Notes: generated by a model from the letters alone, not told the origin. Positions 1-11,179 are shown, numbered from the stretch's first letter. The stretch is 64,000 nucleotides of DNA from Roseitranquillus sp963709765 (GCA_963709765.1 CAVPXL010000002.1:62001-126000), one strand, 5' to 3'. Numbers and translations: made by a program.

Positions 1-210
1 CATTCCGAATGGGCGAGTCTCTCGGAAATGTTGGGCAATGACCCGGCTGCACGACGGGCGGACCAGACCGCCATGCGCTTCGCCCACGGGTCCTGCGAAA
101 CTGCATTCCAGACGGTCCACGGCCGCGGCGCGCAAGGAGGCGGCGCGATCGTTCACGCGGCCGAGCCAGGTGATCGTCGCGGTGAATGCGGTGGGGACAA
201 GCGCAGGCAT
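1..210 (-). CDS. MOSC-domain protein, N-terminal part (runs off left edge)
   Basis: An open frame of 70 codons starts at an ATG at 210 and is still open at base 1, so the C-terminus lies outside the window. The start reads MPALVPTAF followed by a hydrophobic strand, and residues 49-58 read GEAHGGLVRP with a Cys two residues later. This resembles the N-terminal part of small stand-alone MOSC proteins, which are related to the molybdenum-cofactor sulfurase C-terminal domain and use a conserved Cys. An AAGG lies about 7 bases upstream of the ATG. The family call rests on recall of the motif. The substrate is unknown, and whether the gene is intact cannot be judged from this fragment. Confidence 0.6.
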   Translation of the reverse strand, partial: MPALVPTAFTATITWLGRVNDRAASLRAAAVDRLECSFAGPVGEAHGGLVRPSCSRVIAQHFRETRPFGM

Positions 211-900
211 TCGCCGACCTTGGCGAACCGGCGCCACGCCGTCAAAGCCTGTGTGAGAAAGCCGACGGCCGGTGTCCCGGTTGGACCATATCAATCCATC
301 ATCCTCCATAACGGAAGTTCGTGCCGGCGGAATCTCCACACCGGTGGCAGCCAACTCCTGCGCGCTCGAAGTCGCTCCTCCCCCCAACTCGCGAACCGCC
401 TCAACGAACAGCCCGATGGACGGCCGGAAATGCAGTTCTTGCCTTGCGCCATCCGTTCAGCGTTCAGCTCGCCGTCGATCCTGTTGTAAATGGCCTCTTC
501 GATCGACCATATCCCGGGCGGCAAGAATCCCGTTCAGCACTGGGAATTCCGGGCCGAACGAGAAAACTGGGATTTTGACCGACGTGAACGTCTCGCGCTG
601 AATGGCCCCTCGAAGACTGGTCGCGAGAAGTTTGCGGCTATGCCATGGCGGCCACCCCCCTATCGCCGCAGGTGTTCAGGCTGGTTTCCGGCGCTGGGGG
701 CGAACAGCTTTCATGGAAGGCTGCGAAATGTCCTCGACCGCAATGTGATCACTCTGTCACAGGGCGGGATGGCCTCCGGAAGCCGGCAGCGATGGTGGCC
801 GCTTCCGTCGAAGCAGAGCCGCCGAGCGCACTTTCTTCCAAGCTTTGCAGAGGGACAAACTTCCCGCGCTCGTCACTACTTCTTCCAAGAAAATGGCTTG
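211..900 (-). pseudogene. decayed coding remnant, family not recognised
   Basis: No intact gene is visible in this stretch. On the minus strand three short pieces look protein-like but lie in different frames. One (about 655-510) contains VKIPVFSFGPEFPVLNG. One (about 515-430) contains IEEAIYNRIDGELNAERMAQG. One (about 445-300) contains RPSIGLFVEAVREL. They join in order only if two frame changes are allowed. Base composition is less GC-rich than in neighbouring genes. I read this as one gene broken by frameshifts, or an old insertion decaying between the MOSC gene and ftsH. I do not recognise the family, and none of the pieces has a convincing start. Confidence 0.3.
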
Positions 901-910
901 AAATAAGCAG

Positions 911-939
911 ACGCCCGCCGAGAAAAACCCGGCAGGCGT
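911..939 (-). terminator. probable terminator downstream of ftsH
   Basis: An imperfect inverted repeat (ACGCCCGCCGAG and CCCGGCAGGCGT, 10 of 12 positions paired) flanks an AAAAA loop, about 75 bases past the ftsH stop. On the minus strand the second arm is followed by a modest T-rich stretch (CTGCTTATTT). This fits the end of the long tol-tilS-ftsH transcript, but the U-tract is weak. Confidence 0.45.
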
Positions 940-1014
940 TGTCGTCCAGTCCCAGGACCCAGAATGCGTCACCCGCTTCAGGATCCGGGCGTTTGGCGAG
1001 ACGTCAGCGTCCGC

Positions 1015-2943
<1,929 letters not shown>

Positions 2944-3028
2944 GAAGATCTCCTTCGGATAAGCATTGCCGGCGGGATCTCTGCCCCCGGCCGGGCGTTG
3001 TTCTAAGATAATGGTCAGCGCACGGTCT

Positions 3029-4255
3029 TCAACGCGTAACGAGGCCTGCATAGAATGACGCGCCGTCGCGCACCAGCCGCGCGTCCCAATTTTCGCCGAA
3101 ATCCGCCAATGGAGCAGCCCTCAGCTCGCCGTCGCGCCACACGGCCGGCGAGGCCAGAAGCGAACTGCGCGGCAGCGCGGAATTCCGCCAGTCGGGGCAG
3201 TCCCGGATCCCGGCTCCCAACCGCGCCACGACGTCGCCTGGCCCCGCGGGCCCCGTGAGCCGCCATCGTCCGTCCCAGATCTCGTCCGGCCGGCACGGAC
3301 CATCGGCCGCCGCTGCCTCGCGCGTCACCCGCAGGCGATCCCCGTCCGGCACGAACAACGCGCCGCCAAGCGTCCCCGTCCGAGCCGCACCCATGAGCCG
3401 TTCGAGCGGGGCCAGTCGGGGACGGTAGATCGCGCCCGTCACCCACCGGATTGCCTGCGCCCCCAGACGCAGCCGCGTCTCCTGCGGCCAATCGTCCAGC
3501 CGCGCGAGATCGAAAATGACGTCTCCCAACTCGAGCCGCACGGTTGCGCGTGCCGCCATCGACGCCAGATGCTCCAGCCCTTCGCGCGCCAGTGCCATCC
3601 GCGTGGACGTCTCGGCCAGACGCCGCGCCTCCAGACCGAGGGGGTTCAGCGTTGCGAGCGCCCTGCGTGCCTTGACCCGGTCAAAGGCCAGGTCGTCATT
3701 GCTCGGATCCTCGTGCCAGGCGACATTCTTCGCACCCAGATACGATCGCATTTCCGATCGTCCAAGTTCGAGGAGCGGGCGCAGCCACCGCACCCGGCCG
3801 TGTCGCGTCGCGCGCATGGCGGACAGCCCGTCGACACCGCTTCCCCGCGCCAGGCGCATGAGGAACGTCTCGGCCTGATCGTCGCGGGTATGGCCGGTCG
3901 CGACATCCGCGATCGCGCGTGCCTCGGCCCAGTCAGACAGCAGCGACCGACGCGCCTTGCGGGCCTCGTCCTGCAGGTTGCCGCGCCCGTTCCAGCCTGT
4001 CCAGACAATCGTTTCGTGCGGCAGACCGAGGGTCGCGCAACGGGCGGCCACCGAGCGCGCCTCATCGCCGGAGCCGGAGCGCAGGCCGTGATCCACCGTG
4101 GCCACGAAGAGGTCGACGTCGCGCTCCCGGGCCCAGTCCGCGGCGATGTGCAGGAGCGCCATGCTGTCGCCGCCGCCCGACACGGCCAGGCCCAGCCGGG
4201 AGAATGGCCGGGCCGCGCGAAACCGGTCCAGCGCCGCGCAGGCGGCCTCGCTCAA
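3029..4255 (-). CDS. tilS: tRNA(Ile)-lysidine synthase
   Basis: TilS attaches lysine to C34 of the CAU-anticodon tRNA-Ile, so that the tRNA reads AUA and is charged with Ile. The N-terminal PP-loop motif SGGGDS lies at residues 26-31, followed by VDHGLR and the ATGHTRDDQAET stretch typical of the family. At 408 aa it is of normal length, with a less conserved C-terminal domain. Its start overlaps the stop of ybgF by 4 bases (ATGA), so the two are probably co-translated. The ybgF-tilS-ftsH order is common in alphaproteobacteria. Confidence 0.93.
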   Translation of the reverse strand: MSEAACAALDRFRAARPFSRLGLAVSGGGDSMALLHIAADWARERDVDLFVATVDHGLRSGSGDEARSVAARCATLGLPHETIVWTGWNGRGNLQDEARKARRSLLSDWAEARAIADVATGHTRDDQAETFLMRLARGSGVDGLSAMRATRHGRVRWLRPLLELGRSEMRSYLGAKNVAWHEDPSNDDLAFDRVKARRALATLNPLGLEARRLAETSTRMALAREGLEHLASMAARATVRLELGDVIFDLARLDDWPQETRLRLGAQAIRWVTGAIYRPRLAPLERLMGAARTGTLGGALFVPDGDRLRVTREAAAADGPCRPDEIWDGRWRLTGPAGPGDVVARLGAGIRDCPDWRNSALPRSSLLASPAVWRDGELRAAPLADFGENWDARLVRDGASFYAGLVTR

Positions 4256-5067
4256 GTGCAGCCCTGATCCACCACCGCCGTCTGGGCTTCCAGCGAGGCG
4301 GGCGCCTGCGGAAAGCGGGCGGTGACCTCGCGCAATGTCTGGCAGGCCTCCTGCTGCTGTCCCAGCCGCTGGAGCGTCAGTCCGAGCCGCAACAGCGCCT
4401 CCGGGGCCCGCGCTCCCTCCCGCGCGCTGGAAAAGCTGTCGAGAAAGGCGCGCGCGGCATCAGTGTCCTGGCCGAGCTCGGCCAGCGCCCGTCCGCGCAG
4501 GAAATGCGCTTCGGGCGAGAGCGGTCCGCCCACATAGGTCTCGGCGAACGCCGCGAAACCGTCCGCGGCGACCTGATAATCGCCGGCCTCATAGGCGGCC
4601 CGCGCCTGGTCGAATGCCGCCTGTTCGCCCATGGCCAGCTCGGCCCCGCCGGTCGGAGCCGCCGGCCGCGCCGTCGCGGGAGACGCCACCGCCTCGCCCC
4701 CGATGGGCAGGGTGTCGCCCATCTCGCCGATACTGCATCCAGGCTCCAGCTCGCAGATCCGGAACTCCAGGTCCGCGACCCGCCGCGTGCCGTCGCTCAC
4801 GACCCGGTCGATCCGGTTCGTGAGCGTCTCGGCGGAACTGTTGAGCCGCCGCAACTCGCCTTCGATGGCGTCCAGCCGCTCCAGCGTCGTGCTGCCGGTG
4901 ATGGCCGTGCCAGGGGCGCCGGTCGTCGACAACTCCCGCTTCAGGCGCTGCAACTCCACGTGCAGGACGGCGAGCTCCTGACGCATGTCGGCCAGGGTCT
5001 CGCCGGCGACCTGCGCGGCGGCCGGACCGCCCGCGAGCGCCATTGTCAACGCAAGGATCAGCCGCAT
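4252..5067 (-). CDS. ybgF: Tol-Pal system protein YbgF/CpoB
   Basis: This is a periplasmic partner of TolA that, in E. coli, coordinates outer-membrane constriction with peptidoglycan synthesis. From the ATG at 5067 it has a signal peptide (MRLILALTMALA...AAAQ), a coiled-coil N-terminal region of about 80 residues with regular Leu/Ile heptads, a Pro/Ala linker, and C-terminal TPR repeats (AAYEAGDYQVAADGFAAF, then FLRGRALAELGQ). The 271-residue length fits. I preferred 5067 over the in-frame ATG at 5079 because it starts right at the signal peptide and just after the pal stop. Its neighbour is pal, as in most Tol-Pal operons. Confidence 0.9.
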   Translation of the reverse strand: MRLILALTMALAGGPAAAQVAGETLADMRQELAVLHVELQRLKRELSTTGAPGTAITGSTTLERLDAIEGELRRLNSSAETLTNRIDRVVSDGTRRVADLEFRICELEPGCSIGEMGDTLPIGGEAVASPATARPAAPTGGAELAMGEQAAFDQARAAYEAGDYQVAADGFAAFAETYVGGPLSPEAHFLRGRALAELGQDTDAARAFLDSFSSAREGARAPEALLRLGLTLQRLGQQQEACQTLREVTARFPQAPASLEAQTAVVDQGCT

Positions 5068-5071
5068 CGGA

Positions 5072-5596
5072 TCAGACACCCGCTCCGGCGGCGAGCACGG
5101 TCACCGCACGACGGTTCCGCGAATAGCACGCCTCGGTCGAGCAGATCTCGATCGGACGCTCCTTGCCGTACGTGACGGTCCGCAGCCGGGCCGGCGAGAC
5201 GCCGCGCGACACCAGGTATTCCTGCACCGACGACGCGCGTCGGGCACCGAGGGCGAGGTTGTATTCGCGGGTGCCCTGCTCGTCGGCATGGCCCTCGATC
5301 ACGGCGGTGAATTCGCGGTTGTCCGACAGCCATTGCGCCTGACCGTCCAGCACCACGCGCGCTTCCGGCGACAGGGTGGACTGATCGACGGCGAACAGGA
5401 CCCGGTCGCCCACGGCTTGCTGGAAGTACGCCGGCGTGTCCGGAGCAGCCGTCACGCCGCCCGCGCCGTAGCCAGCCCCGGCGCCGGCCATGCCACCGGC
5501 CGCGCCCGGGCCGCCCGTGCCGAAGCGGTCGGCGTTCTGGCATGCGGAAAGCGCGAGCCCGGCAAGCAGGACGGAAGTCAGTTTCAGTCGCGACAT
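5072..5596 (-). CDS. pal: peptidoglycan-associated lipoprotein Pal
   Basis: Pal is an outer-membrane lipoprotein that binds diaminopimelate in peptidoglycan and closes the Tol-Pal bridge during division. The start at 5596 gives a lipoprotein signal ending LALSAC (Cys about residue 19) and then a Gly/Ala linker. An OmpA-like domain follows, with the motif VIEGHADEQGTREYNLALG and the later YGKERPI and NRRA elements. At 174 aa it has the usual size. The longer upstream in-frame ATG at 5659 would precede the signal peptide by 21 residues and is not credible. An AGGGG sits about 9 bases before the chosen ATG. Confidence 0.95.
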   Translation of the reverse strand: MSRLKLTSVLLAGLALSACQNADRFGTGGPGAAGGMAGAGAGYGAGGVTAAPDTPAYFQQAVGDRVLFAVDQSTLSPEARVVLDGQAQWLSDNREFTAVIEGHADEQGTREYNLALGARRASSVQEYLVSRGVSPARLRTVTYGKERPIEICSTEACYSRNRRAVTVLAAGAGV

Positions 5597-5655
5597 GTTG
5601 GAGAACCCCTTTGCGTGTCCCTGGATTGACTGGCTAGCATCGGCAACGGCTCCTG

Positions 5656-6978
5656 TCACGGCAGCAACGGCGACCAGGCCGGGTCCGAGGCCGCCCCCTC
5701 GAGCGGCAGCCGCTTGAGGTTGCGCCCGCTCACGTCGACCGAATGGAGCGCCGGCGCTCCGCCCGCACCGCTGGTCTCGCGGGTGAACATGATGACCCGC
5801 CCGTTCGGCGCCCAGGTCGGCCCCTCGTCGAGGAAACTTCCCGTCAGCAGCCGCTCCTCCGAGCCGTCGGTACGCATGACGCCGATGTGGAAGCGCCCGG
5901 AATTCTGCTTGGTGAAGGCGATCATGTCGCCGCGCGGGCTCCAGACCGGGGTGCCGTAGCGGCCGGCGCCAAAGCTGATCCGCCTGGCCTCCCCACCGGT
6001 CGCGGGCATGACGTAGATCTGCTGGGTGCCCGAGCGGTCGCTCTCGAAGACGATCTGGCTGCCGTCGGGCGAAAAGCTCGGCGCCGTCTCGATCGAGGGC
6101 GCGTCGGTCAGCCGCGTCCGGGCGCCACCCGCCAGGTCGAGAAGGTAAATGTCGGTGTTCCCGTCCCGGCTCAGCGAGAACACAACGCGCTGCCCGTCGG
6201 GCGCGAAGCGCGGCGCGAAGGCCATCGTTCCCGGCTGCTCGTCGAGACCGCGCACGTTGCCGGTCGCCAGGTTCATCTCGTAGATCTGCGGGAACCCGGT
6301 CGAATAGCTGGTGAACAGCACCCGCTCCCCGTCCGGCGCGAAACGCGGCGCCAGCACGAGGCTGTTGCCGCCCGTCAGGTATTCCAGGTTGGCGCCGTCG
6401 TAATCCATGATCGCCAGCCGCTTTTCGCGCGCGTCCTTGGGTCCGGCCTCGGCCACGAAGGCCACGCGGCTGTCGAAATAACCGCCCTCTCCGGTGATCC
6501 GGCTGTAGATCTGGTCGGCGACCTTGTGGCCGATCCGCCGCCAGTCCGACACGTCGCCGCCAAATTGCAGCCCCTCGCCAAGCGGCGCCTCGGAAAAGAC
6601 GTCATAGAGGCGGAACCTGACCGTCAGCCGCTGCCCGTCGAGCGCGACCGAGCCGACAACCAGCGCCTGCGCATTGATCGCCTTCCAGTCGGCGTAGCGC
6701 ACGTCCTCGTCGAGCGAGGCCGGGCGCGAGATGAACGCCTCGGCCGGAATCTCCCGGAACAGCCCGGTCCCGGTCAGGTCGGCCGCGACCACCCGCGTGA
6801 TGTCGCCCGCCCATCCCTCGGCTCCGGCCCCGTCGGACAGGAAGGTGGGGATGGCGAGCGGGAGCGGCTCGATCACCCCCTCGGTGATCTCGATCCGCAG
6901 CGGCCCGCGCTCCTGCGCGGAGGCGGCTGCGGTCATGCCGGCAAGGGCGATCAGGGCGATGCGAAGCAGCAATATCAT
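5656..6978 (-). CDS. tolB: Tol-Pal translocation protein TolB
   Basis: TolB is a periplasmic six-bladed beta-propeller that shuttles between TolA and Pal. The protein from 6978 (440 aa) opens with a signal peptide cleaved near AASAQ, then the N-terminal TolB domain (residues about 25-150), then repeated propeller strands of the type APRFAPDGERVLFTS, APSFSPDGSQIVFESDRSG and WSPRGDMIAF. The ATG overlaps the tolA stop (ATGA, 6975-6978), which supports this start over the in-frame ATG at 7026. Confidence 0.95.
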   Translation of the reverse strand: MILLLRIALIALAGMTAAASAQERGPLRIEITEGVIEPLPLAIPTFLSDGAGAEGWAGDITRVVAADLTGTGLFREIPAEAFISRPASLDEDVRYADWKAINAQALVVGSVALDGQRLTVRFRLYDVFSEAPLGEGLQFGGDVSDWRRIGHKVADQIYSRITGEGGYFDSRVAFVAEAGPKDAREKRLAIMDYDGANLEYLTGGNSLVLAPRFAPDGERVLFTSYSTGFPQIYEMNLATGNVRGLDEQPGTMAFAPRFAPDGQRVVFSLSRDGNTDIYLLDLAGGARTRLTDAPSIETAPSFSPDGSQIVFESDRSGTQQIYVMPATGGEARRISFGAGRYGTPVWSPRGDMIAFTKQNSGRFHIGVMRTDGSEERLLTGSFLDEGPTWAPNGRVIMFTRETSGAGGAPALHSVDVSGRNLKRLPLEGAASDPAWSPLLP

Positions 6979-8184
6979 CGGATCCTCATGCTTTCTGGAT
7001 TGAATGTCATCTCGACCTCGGCCCACTGGTCATACTTTTCCGAAGGCAAGTCGTAGCCCTGCCGGCCACAGACGATGATCGCCCGGCGCGCCGCCTCGAA
7101 GGCCTGTTTCGCGGCGGACTCGCTGCCGCCCTGCCAGTCCTTCATCCGGATGCTCGCGGTGTCGGGCTTGCCGTCGCGGACCATCCGCACGCTGACCACG
7201 ACACTCGTCTGCAACGCCTCTGACGACAAGGAGCCCACGTTCCAGCATTGCTGCACCGCCAGGCGCAGCGCGTCCCGCTCGCCCGCCGTGAGGGGCGGGC
7301 CGGCCGCCGCGCCGACCTGCGGCGCACTCTCCACCTCGTTGGCAGCGGCCACGGCGGCCGCGATCGCATCGGCCGTGGTGTCGGAAGACGGCTCGTCGGC
7401 GGGTGGCTCGTCCGGGACCGCGGGTTCGGGCTCAGGTTCCGGCACCGGATCCGGCTCGGTGGTGGAGGCCGCCTCGAACGACTCCCCCGGACTTTGCTCC
7501 ACCGGCGTCGGCGGCGCGGCAGCGGTTCGCTGCGGACGTCCGCGCGGGCGCACGGTCTCGTCGGGTGCGCGTCCCGCCGGCTCCTCGGCCTCGGTCACGA
7601 TCTCGGTGGCGGCCTCCTGCGGCGCGGTCGGCGCCTCCTCCTCGGGAACCGGCTCGGCCTCGGGTTCGGGCTCGGGCGCGGCAAGCTCGGTCACCTCCGG
7701 CGCGCGCTCGGCCTCGACCGGCGGCGGCGGGGCCGCTTCGGGCGCGACGCGCGGTGCGGCCTGCGGCACCGGATCGTCCAGAGCCGGCGCCGCATCCGGC
7801 GCGCGCGGTGTCTCGGGAATGGCCGGCGGCGTGTCCACCACTTCGGCCTCCGGGGCTGGCAAGGCGGGCCTCTCTGCGGGCACGGAATCCGGGTCGCGCG
7901 GTGTCCGCGGGCGCAGGCTGCGGCGCGACCTGCGGCGGGGCTTCGGCCGCTGGCGCCTCTGCCGGAGGCACGGGCTCCGGGTCCGGCTCCGGCGGTGCCG
8001 CCGGCCGCACCACCGCCTGCGGCCCCTCTTCGGGACGGGTCAGGGCGGCGAAATCCTCGGCGGAGATGACCTGCACCTCCGCCACCTGCACGCTCGGAAG
8101 GTCGCGATCGAACGCACCGCCGAGAAGGATCAGCAGGAGCAGGGCGGCGTGTCCCGCGCCCGAAATGAGATAGCCGGTCCGCAC
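6975..8184 (-). CDS. tolA: TolA envelope protein, reading frame broken by one extra base
   Basis: TolA links the inner-membrane TolQR motor to TolB/Pal. The N-terminus (from ATG 8184) has a short cytosolic end, one membrane helix (about residues 10-25) and a Pro/Glu/Ala-rich periplasmic stretch. This frame then runs into Arg-rich nonsense near 7895. The next frame supplies the rest of the Pro/Glu/Ala-rich domain II and the C-terminal TolA/TonB-like domain (residues AVQQCWNVG ... VSVRMVRDGKPD), ending at 6975 where it overlaps tolB. A single extra base around 7885-7905 explains both halves. It sits between tolR and tolB as expected. The break is probably a sequence error. Confidence 0.85.
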
Positions 8185-8195
8185 CGCCCCTGGCC

Positions 8196-8666
8196 TCAGC
8201 CGCCGCTCTCGTCCATCCGCGGCCCGCCCGCGTCGGTCACAAGCCCGATATTCGAGAACCCGCCCGCATTGAGCGCGCCCATCACCTGCATCACCCGCTC
8301 ATACGGGATCGCCCCGTCGGCGCGCAGGAAAACCTTGTCGCCCGCCCGTTCCGCCGCGATGGCGCGCAGTCGCGGGATGAAGACGCCGTCCTCGACGTCC
8401 GTCGTCTGAATCTGCAGCCCGCCTTGCGCCGTCAGCGTCACGGTTAGCGGCTCCTCCTGCTCGGTCGGCAGCGACTGTGCCGCCGTCTTGGGCAGTTCCA
8501 CCGGCACCCCGACCGTCAGGAGCGGCGCCGCGACCATGAACACGATCAGCAGAACCAGCATCACGTCCACGAACGGCGTCACGTTGATCTCGGCCATCGG
8601 CCGCGTGCGCGCCCGGTTCCGCCGCCGTCGCCCGCCCTGATCCTTCTGGAGAACGCCCGCGCCCAT
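8196..8666 (-). CDS. tolR: TolR, ExbD/TolR-family motor protein
   Basis: TolR is an inner-membrane subunit that, with TolQ, couples proton flow to TolA movement. The 156-residue protein has an Arg-rich cytosolic N-terminus, then INVTPFVDVMLVLLIVFMV, which carries the essential membrane Asp (VDVML) of the family, and a periplasmic domain with the typical VFLRADGAIPYERVMQVM stretch. It starts one base after the tolQ stop and ends 11 bases before tolA. Confidence 0.94.
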   Translation of the reverse strand: MGAGVLQKDQGGRRRRNRARTRPMAEINVTPFVDVMLVLLIVFMVAAPLLTVGVPVELPKTAAQSLPTEQEEPLTVTLTAQGGLQIQTTDVEDGVFIPRLRAIAAERAGDKVFLRADGAIPYERVMQVMGALNAGGFSNIGLVTDAGGPRMDESGG

Positions 8667-8667
8667 C

Positions 8668-9369
8668 TCAGGCCGCGTCGTCCATCTGACGTCCGAGGAT
8701 CGTCGCGAATTCGTCCGCGAAGGCGTCGTGCCCCGCCATGATCCGGTCCGCGTCGGTCGACAGCTTGTTGTAGAAGATCACCGCCGGGATCGCCGCCAGA
8801 AGCCCCAGTCCCGTCGCCAGCAGCGCCTCGGCGATGCCCGGCGCCACCACGGCGAGGTTGGTATTCTGCTGCTCTGCGATGTTGATGAAGGCGTTCATGA
8901 TGCCCCAGACCGTGCCGAACAGCCCGATGAAGGGCGCCGTCGAACCGACCGTGGCCAGGAACGGCAGACCGCTCGTCAGCCGCTCGCCCTCCTTCTGGAT
9001 CGCCACGTTCATCGCCCGGTCGATGCGCGCCGATGCGCCAGGGATCATTCCGCCGTCTTGCCGGTAGCTGCGCCGCCACTCGTCCATGCCGGCCACGAAG
9101 ATCCGTTCCGAGGCGCCATCGGGCGACGGCCCGAGCTGCTCGTAGAACGCATCCAGCGGCTCGCCCGACCAGAACGCCTCCTCGAAGGCCTCCCGCTCGG
9201 CGCGCGCGCGGCGGTAGTCGATCAATCTCTGCACGATGATCGCCCATGCCCAGACCGACGCCGCGATCAGCACCAGCATCACAAGTTTCACCACCAGCGT
9301 GGCGCGCAGGAACAGCCCCCAGAACGAAAAGTCGATCTCGGCGGCGAGGGCCAGCGTCTCGGTTTCCAT
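8668..9369 (-). CDS. tolQ: TolQ, MotA/TolQ/ExbB proton channel
   Basis: TolQ is the inner-membrane proton-channel subunit of the Tol-Pal motor. It has three membrane segments: about residues 15-37, and a later pair containing GSTAPFIGLFGTVWGIMNAF and EALLATGLGLLAAIPAVIFYN. These carry the conserved Thr/Gly features of the family. I chose the ATG at 9369 (233 aa). An in-frame ATG at 9402 would add MSTRPIEKSRI, which homologues usually lack. It is first of the tolQRAB-pal-ybgF series and follows ybgC. Confidence 0.93.
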   Translation of the reverse strand: METETLALAAEIDFSFWGLFLRATLVVKLVMLVLIAASVWAWAIIVQRLIDYRRARAEREAFEEAFWSGEPLDAFYEQLGPSPDGASERIFVAGMDEWRRSYRQDGGMIPGASARIDRAMNVAIQKEGERLTSGLPFLATVGSTAPFIGLFGTVWGIMNAFINIAEQQNTNLAVVAPGIAEALLATGLGLLAAIPAVIFYNKLSTDADRIMAGHDAFADEFATILGRQMDDAA

Positions 9370-9478
9370 GATTCTGCTCTTCTCGATTGGCCGCGTCGAC
9401 ACGGCTCATTGCCTCAAACCTAGACGAGTTCCACCGCCAAGGCCAACACAACCGCGTCAGGCGAAATCCGCCGCGACG

Positions 9479-9865
9479 TCAGCCACCCGCCCGGCGGATC
9501 TCCGCCGGGAGCCGCGCCGGCCGCCCGCCGGGCCCGAGCGCCACCACCGTCACCCGCGCGGCAAAGAGCACCGTCTCGCCGCGCCGCACCTCCTGCGCCA
9601 GCACCGCGCGCGCGGGCGTCGCCTGCACCAGCCGTGTGGTGACCTCCAGCGCGTCGCCGAACTTCGCAGGCGCGAGGAAATCCGCCTCCATGTGCCGCAC
9701 CGCAAAGACCGTCCCCGCCTCGCGCAGCGCCATCTGGTCCACGCCCAGCGCCGCCACCCAGTCCGATCGCCCCCGCTCGATGAACTTCAGGTAGTTCGCG
9801 TGATAGACGATCCCGCCCATGTCGGTGTCCTCGTAGAACACCCGCGTATGAAAGACGTGCATCAT
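9479..9865 (-). CDS. ybgC: YbgC-type acyl-CoA thioesterase of the Tol-Pal cluster
   Basis: This is a hotdog-fold thioesterase, usually found beside tolQ and thought to act on acyl-CoA or acyl-ACP near the membrane. The 128-residue protein has the family signature FYEDTDMGGIVYHANYLKF with the catalytic Asp near residue 14. The start at 9865 overlaps the stop of the preceding gene (ATGA). The much longer frame extending to 10231 is an upstream artefact in a different gene's frame. Confidence 0.92.
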   Translation of the reverse strand: MMHVFHTRVFYEDTDMGGIVYHANYLKFIERGRSDWVAALGVDQMALREAGTVFAVRHMEADFLAPAKFGDALEVTTRLVQATPARAVLAQEVRRGETVLFAARVTVVALGPGGRPARLPAEIRRAGG

Positions 9866-10545
9866 TCCGACTTCACCAACCCCGAGAACCCCGCCACGGC
9901 GAGCAGCGACAGCGCCCAACCGGCGAAGATGTGGACCCAGAGGTAGTACCGCGTCATCGCCTCGCGCAGCCCCCTGTCCTCGTCTGGCGTCCAGTGCCGC
10001 TGCATCTCGAAGTCGACGATCGGCAGCAGAGCGTCGAGCGAGTAGACCGCCGCTTGAAACCTTGGGTAGCTCGCCGCCTCGGGCTGCCGCAGATAACATG
10101 AAAGCTGCGTCATGCGCGGCGACGTGAGCCACCGCGTCTGTGCCTCGCCGATAAGAGCAGTTCGTCCGGGATACGACAGGCAAACAAGAGGAGGTCGGCG
10201 TCCAGCGTGCAGCCCTCCAGGTCGATGCCACGCGTCGGGACCTCCTCTGGCCCGTCGCCGAGAACGAAGGCGCCCTGCAGCCGCACCCCCCCTGTGATGC
10301 GGGCGGCAGGCGGGGCAGCCGCCGAGGGCGAGGTAGCGGATGAAGCTCGCGCGCACCCGCACCTCGGGCGTGTCGGCGTCGGGCACGAACGGCGAGACGA
10401 CGACCACTTCACCGCTTCCCACCCCGTCGCGCAGCTTCTGCTCCGCCGGCGGCAGCGCCCCGAAGTCGCGCAGGGTGACACCTGAGGGCCTCACCGCCGA
10501 GCGAACGGGGCGGATGGCCGGCGGGATGCGGCCGCGCCGCCTCAT
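9862..10545 (-). pseudogene. shortened, frame-broken gene for a membrane-associated protein of unknown function
   Basis: The N-terminal half (LRDFGALPPAEQKLRDGV ... VRASFIRYLALGG) is followed, after a run of seven C at 10286-10292 that breaks the frame, by VRLQGAFVLGDGPEEVPTRG in a second frame. The protein then returns to the first frame for a C-terminal piece containing YSLDALLPIVDFEMQRHW and one membrane helix (AGWALSLLAVAGFSGLV). From memory, relatives in this group are about twice as long, with a pentapeptide-like middle, so a large internal stretch seems to be missing here. It ends overlapping ybgC. I infer an internal deletion plus a homopolymer miscall. Confidence 0.5.
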
Positions 10546-10555
10546 CCGCGCCGCC

Positions 10556-11179
10556 TCACCCGCGCCCGAGCCGCGCGAACAAACGCAGCGCGTGCGCCGG
10601 ATCGTCGGCCGCCGCCGGCAGCACCGGGTCGTAGGCCGCGCTCACCAGCGCCGCGATCTCGGGGCGCAGCACCGCCTGTCCGCCGGGCAGCAGCGCCAGC
10701 GGCGAGGCCGCGCGGAATGCCGTTTCCGACCACAGCAGCATCGTCTGCACCGCCTCGGTCAGCGCCAGCGTCTCGGCCGGCATCGCCGACAGTGCCGCGT
10801 CCATCCGCAGGAACACGAACGCCGCCCGGATCGCTCCCGCCTCGTCGGAGCGGAACGCCCGGTACCGGGTCGCTCCCGTCGCCGAAAGCCGGTCGGTCAG
10901 CGGCCCCAGATCGGGGATCAGCCGGTCGAGGTTGGGCACCTGCGGCAGCTCCGCCCAGTCGCGCACGAAGAACATCATCAGGTTCGCGCCAAGCTCCGGG
11001 TCGGTCTCGGCCGTCTCGTGCCCGGCCAGATGGCAGACAGCCTCGATCGCGCCCTTGATCGTGCCCAGCGTGGCGTCCTCGACCCCGAAGACCACCGGCG
11101 CGACCGGCCGTCCCCATCGCGCGAAGACGTAGCTGCCGTCCTCCCGGGTGAAGAGCGCCTGCACCTCCTCCGGCGTCAT
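10556..11179 (-). CDS. conserved hypothetical protein downstream of ruvB
   Basis: This 207-residue soluble protein has no signal peptide or membrane segment. It contains FARWGRPVAPVVFGVEDAT near the N-terminus, then a central AGHETAETDPELGANLMMFF, and ends in an Ala-rich helix. I do not recognise a catalytic motif. Its ATG overlaps the ruvB stop (ATGA at 11176-11179), so it is co-translated with ruvB and travels with the ruvCAB operon here. A role in recombination is only guilt by association. Confidence 0.75.
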   Translation of the reverse strand: MTPEEVQALFTREDGSYVFARWGRPVAPVVFGVEDATLGTIKGAIEAVCHLAGHETAETDPELGANLMMFFVRDWAELPQVPNLDRLIPDLGPLTDRLSATGATRYRAFRSDEAGAIRAAFVFLRMDAALSAMPAETLALTEAVQTMLLWSETAFRAASPLALLPGGQAVLRPEIAALVSAAYDPVLPAAADDPAHALRLFARLGRG

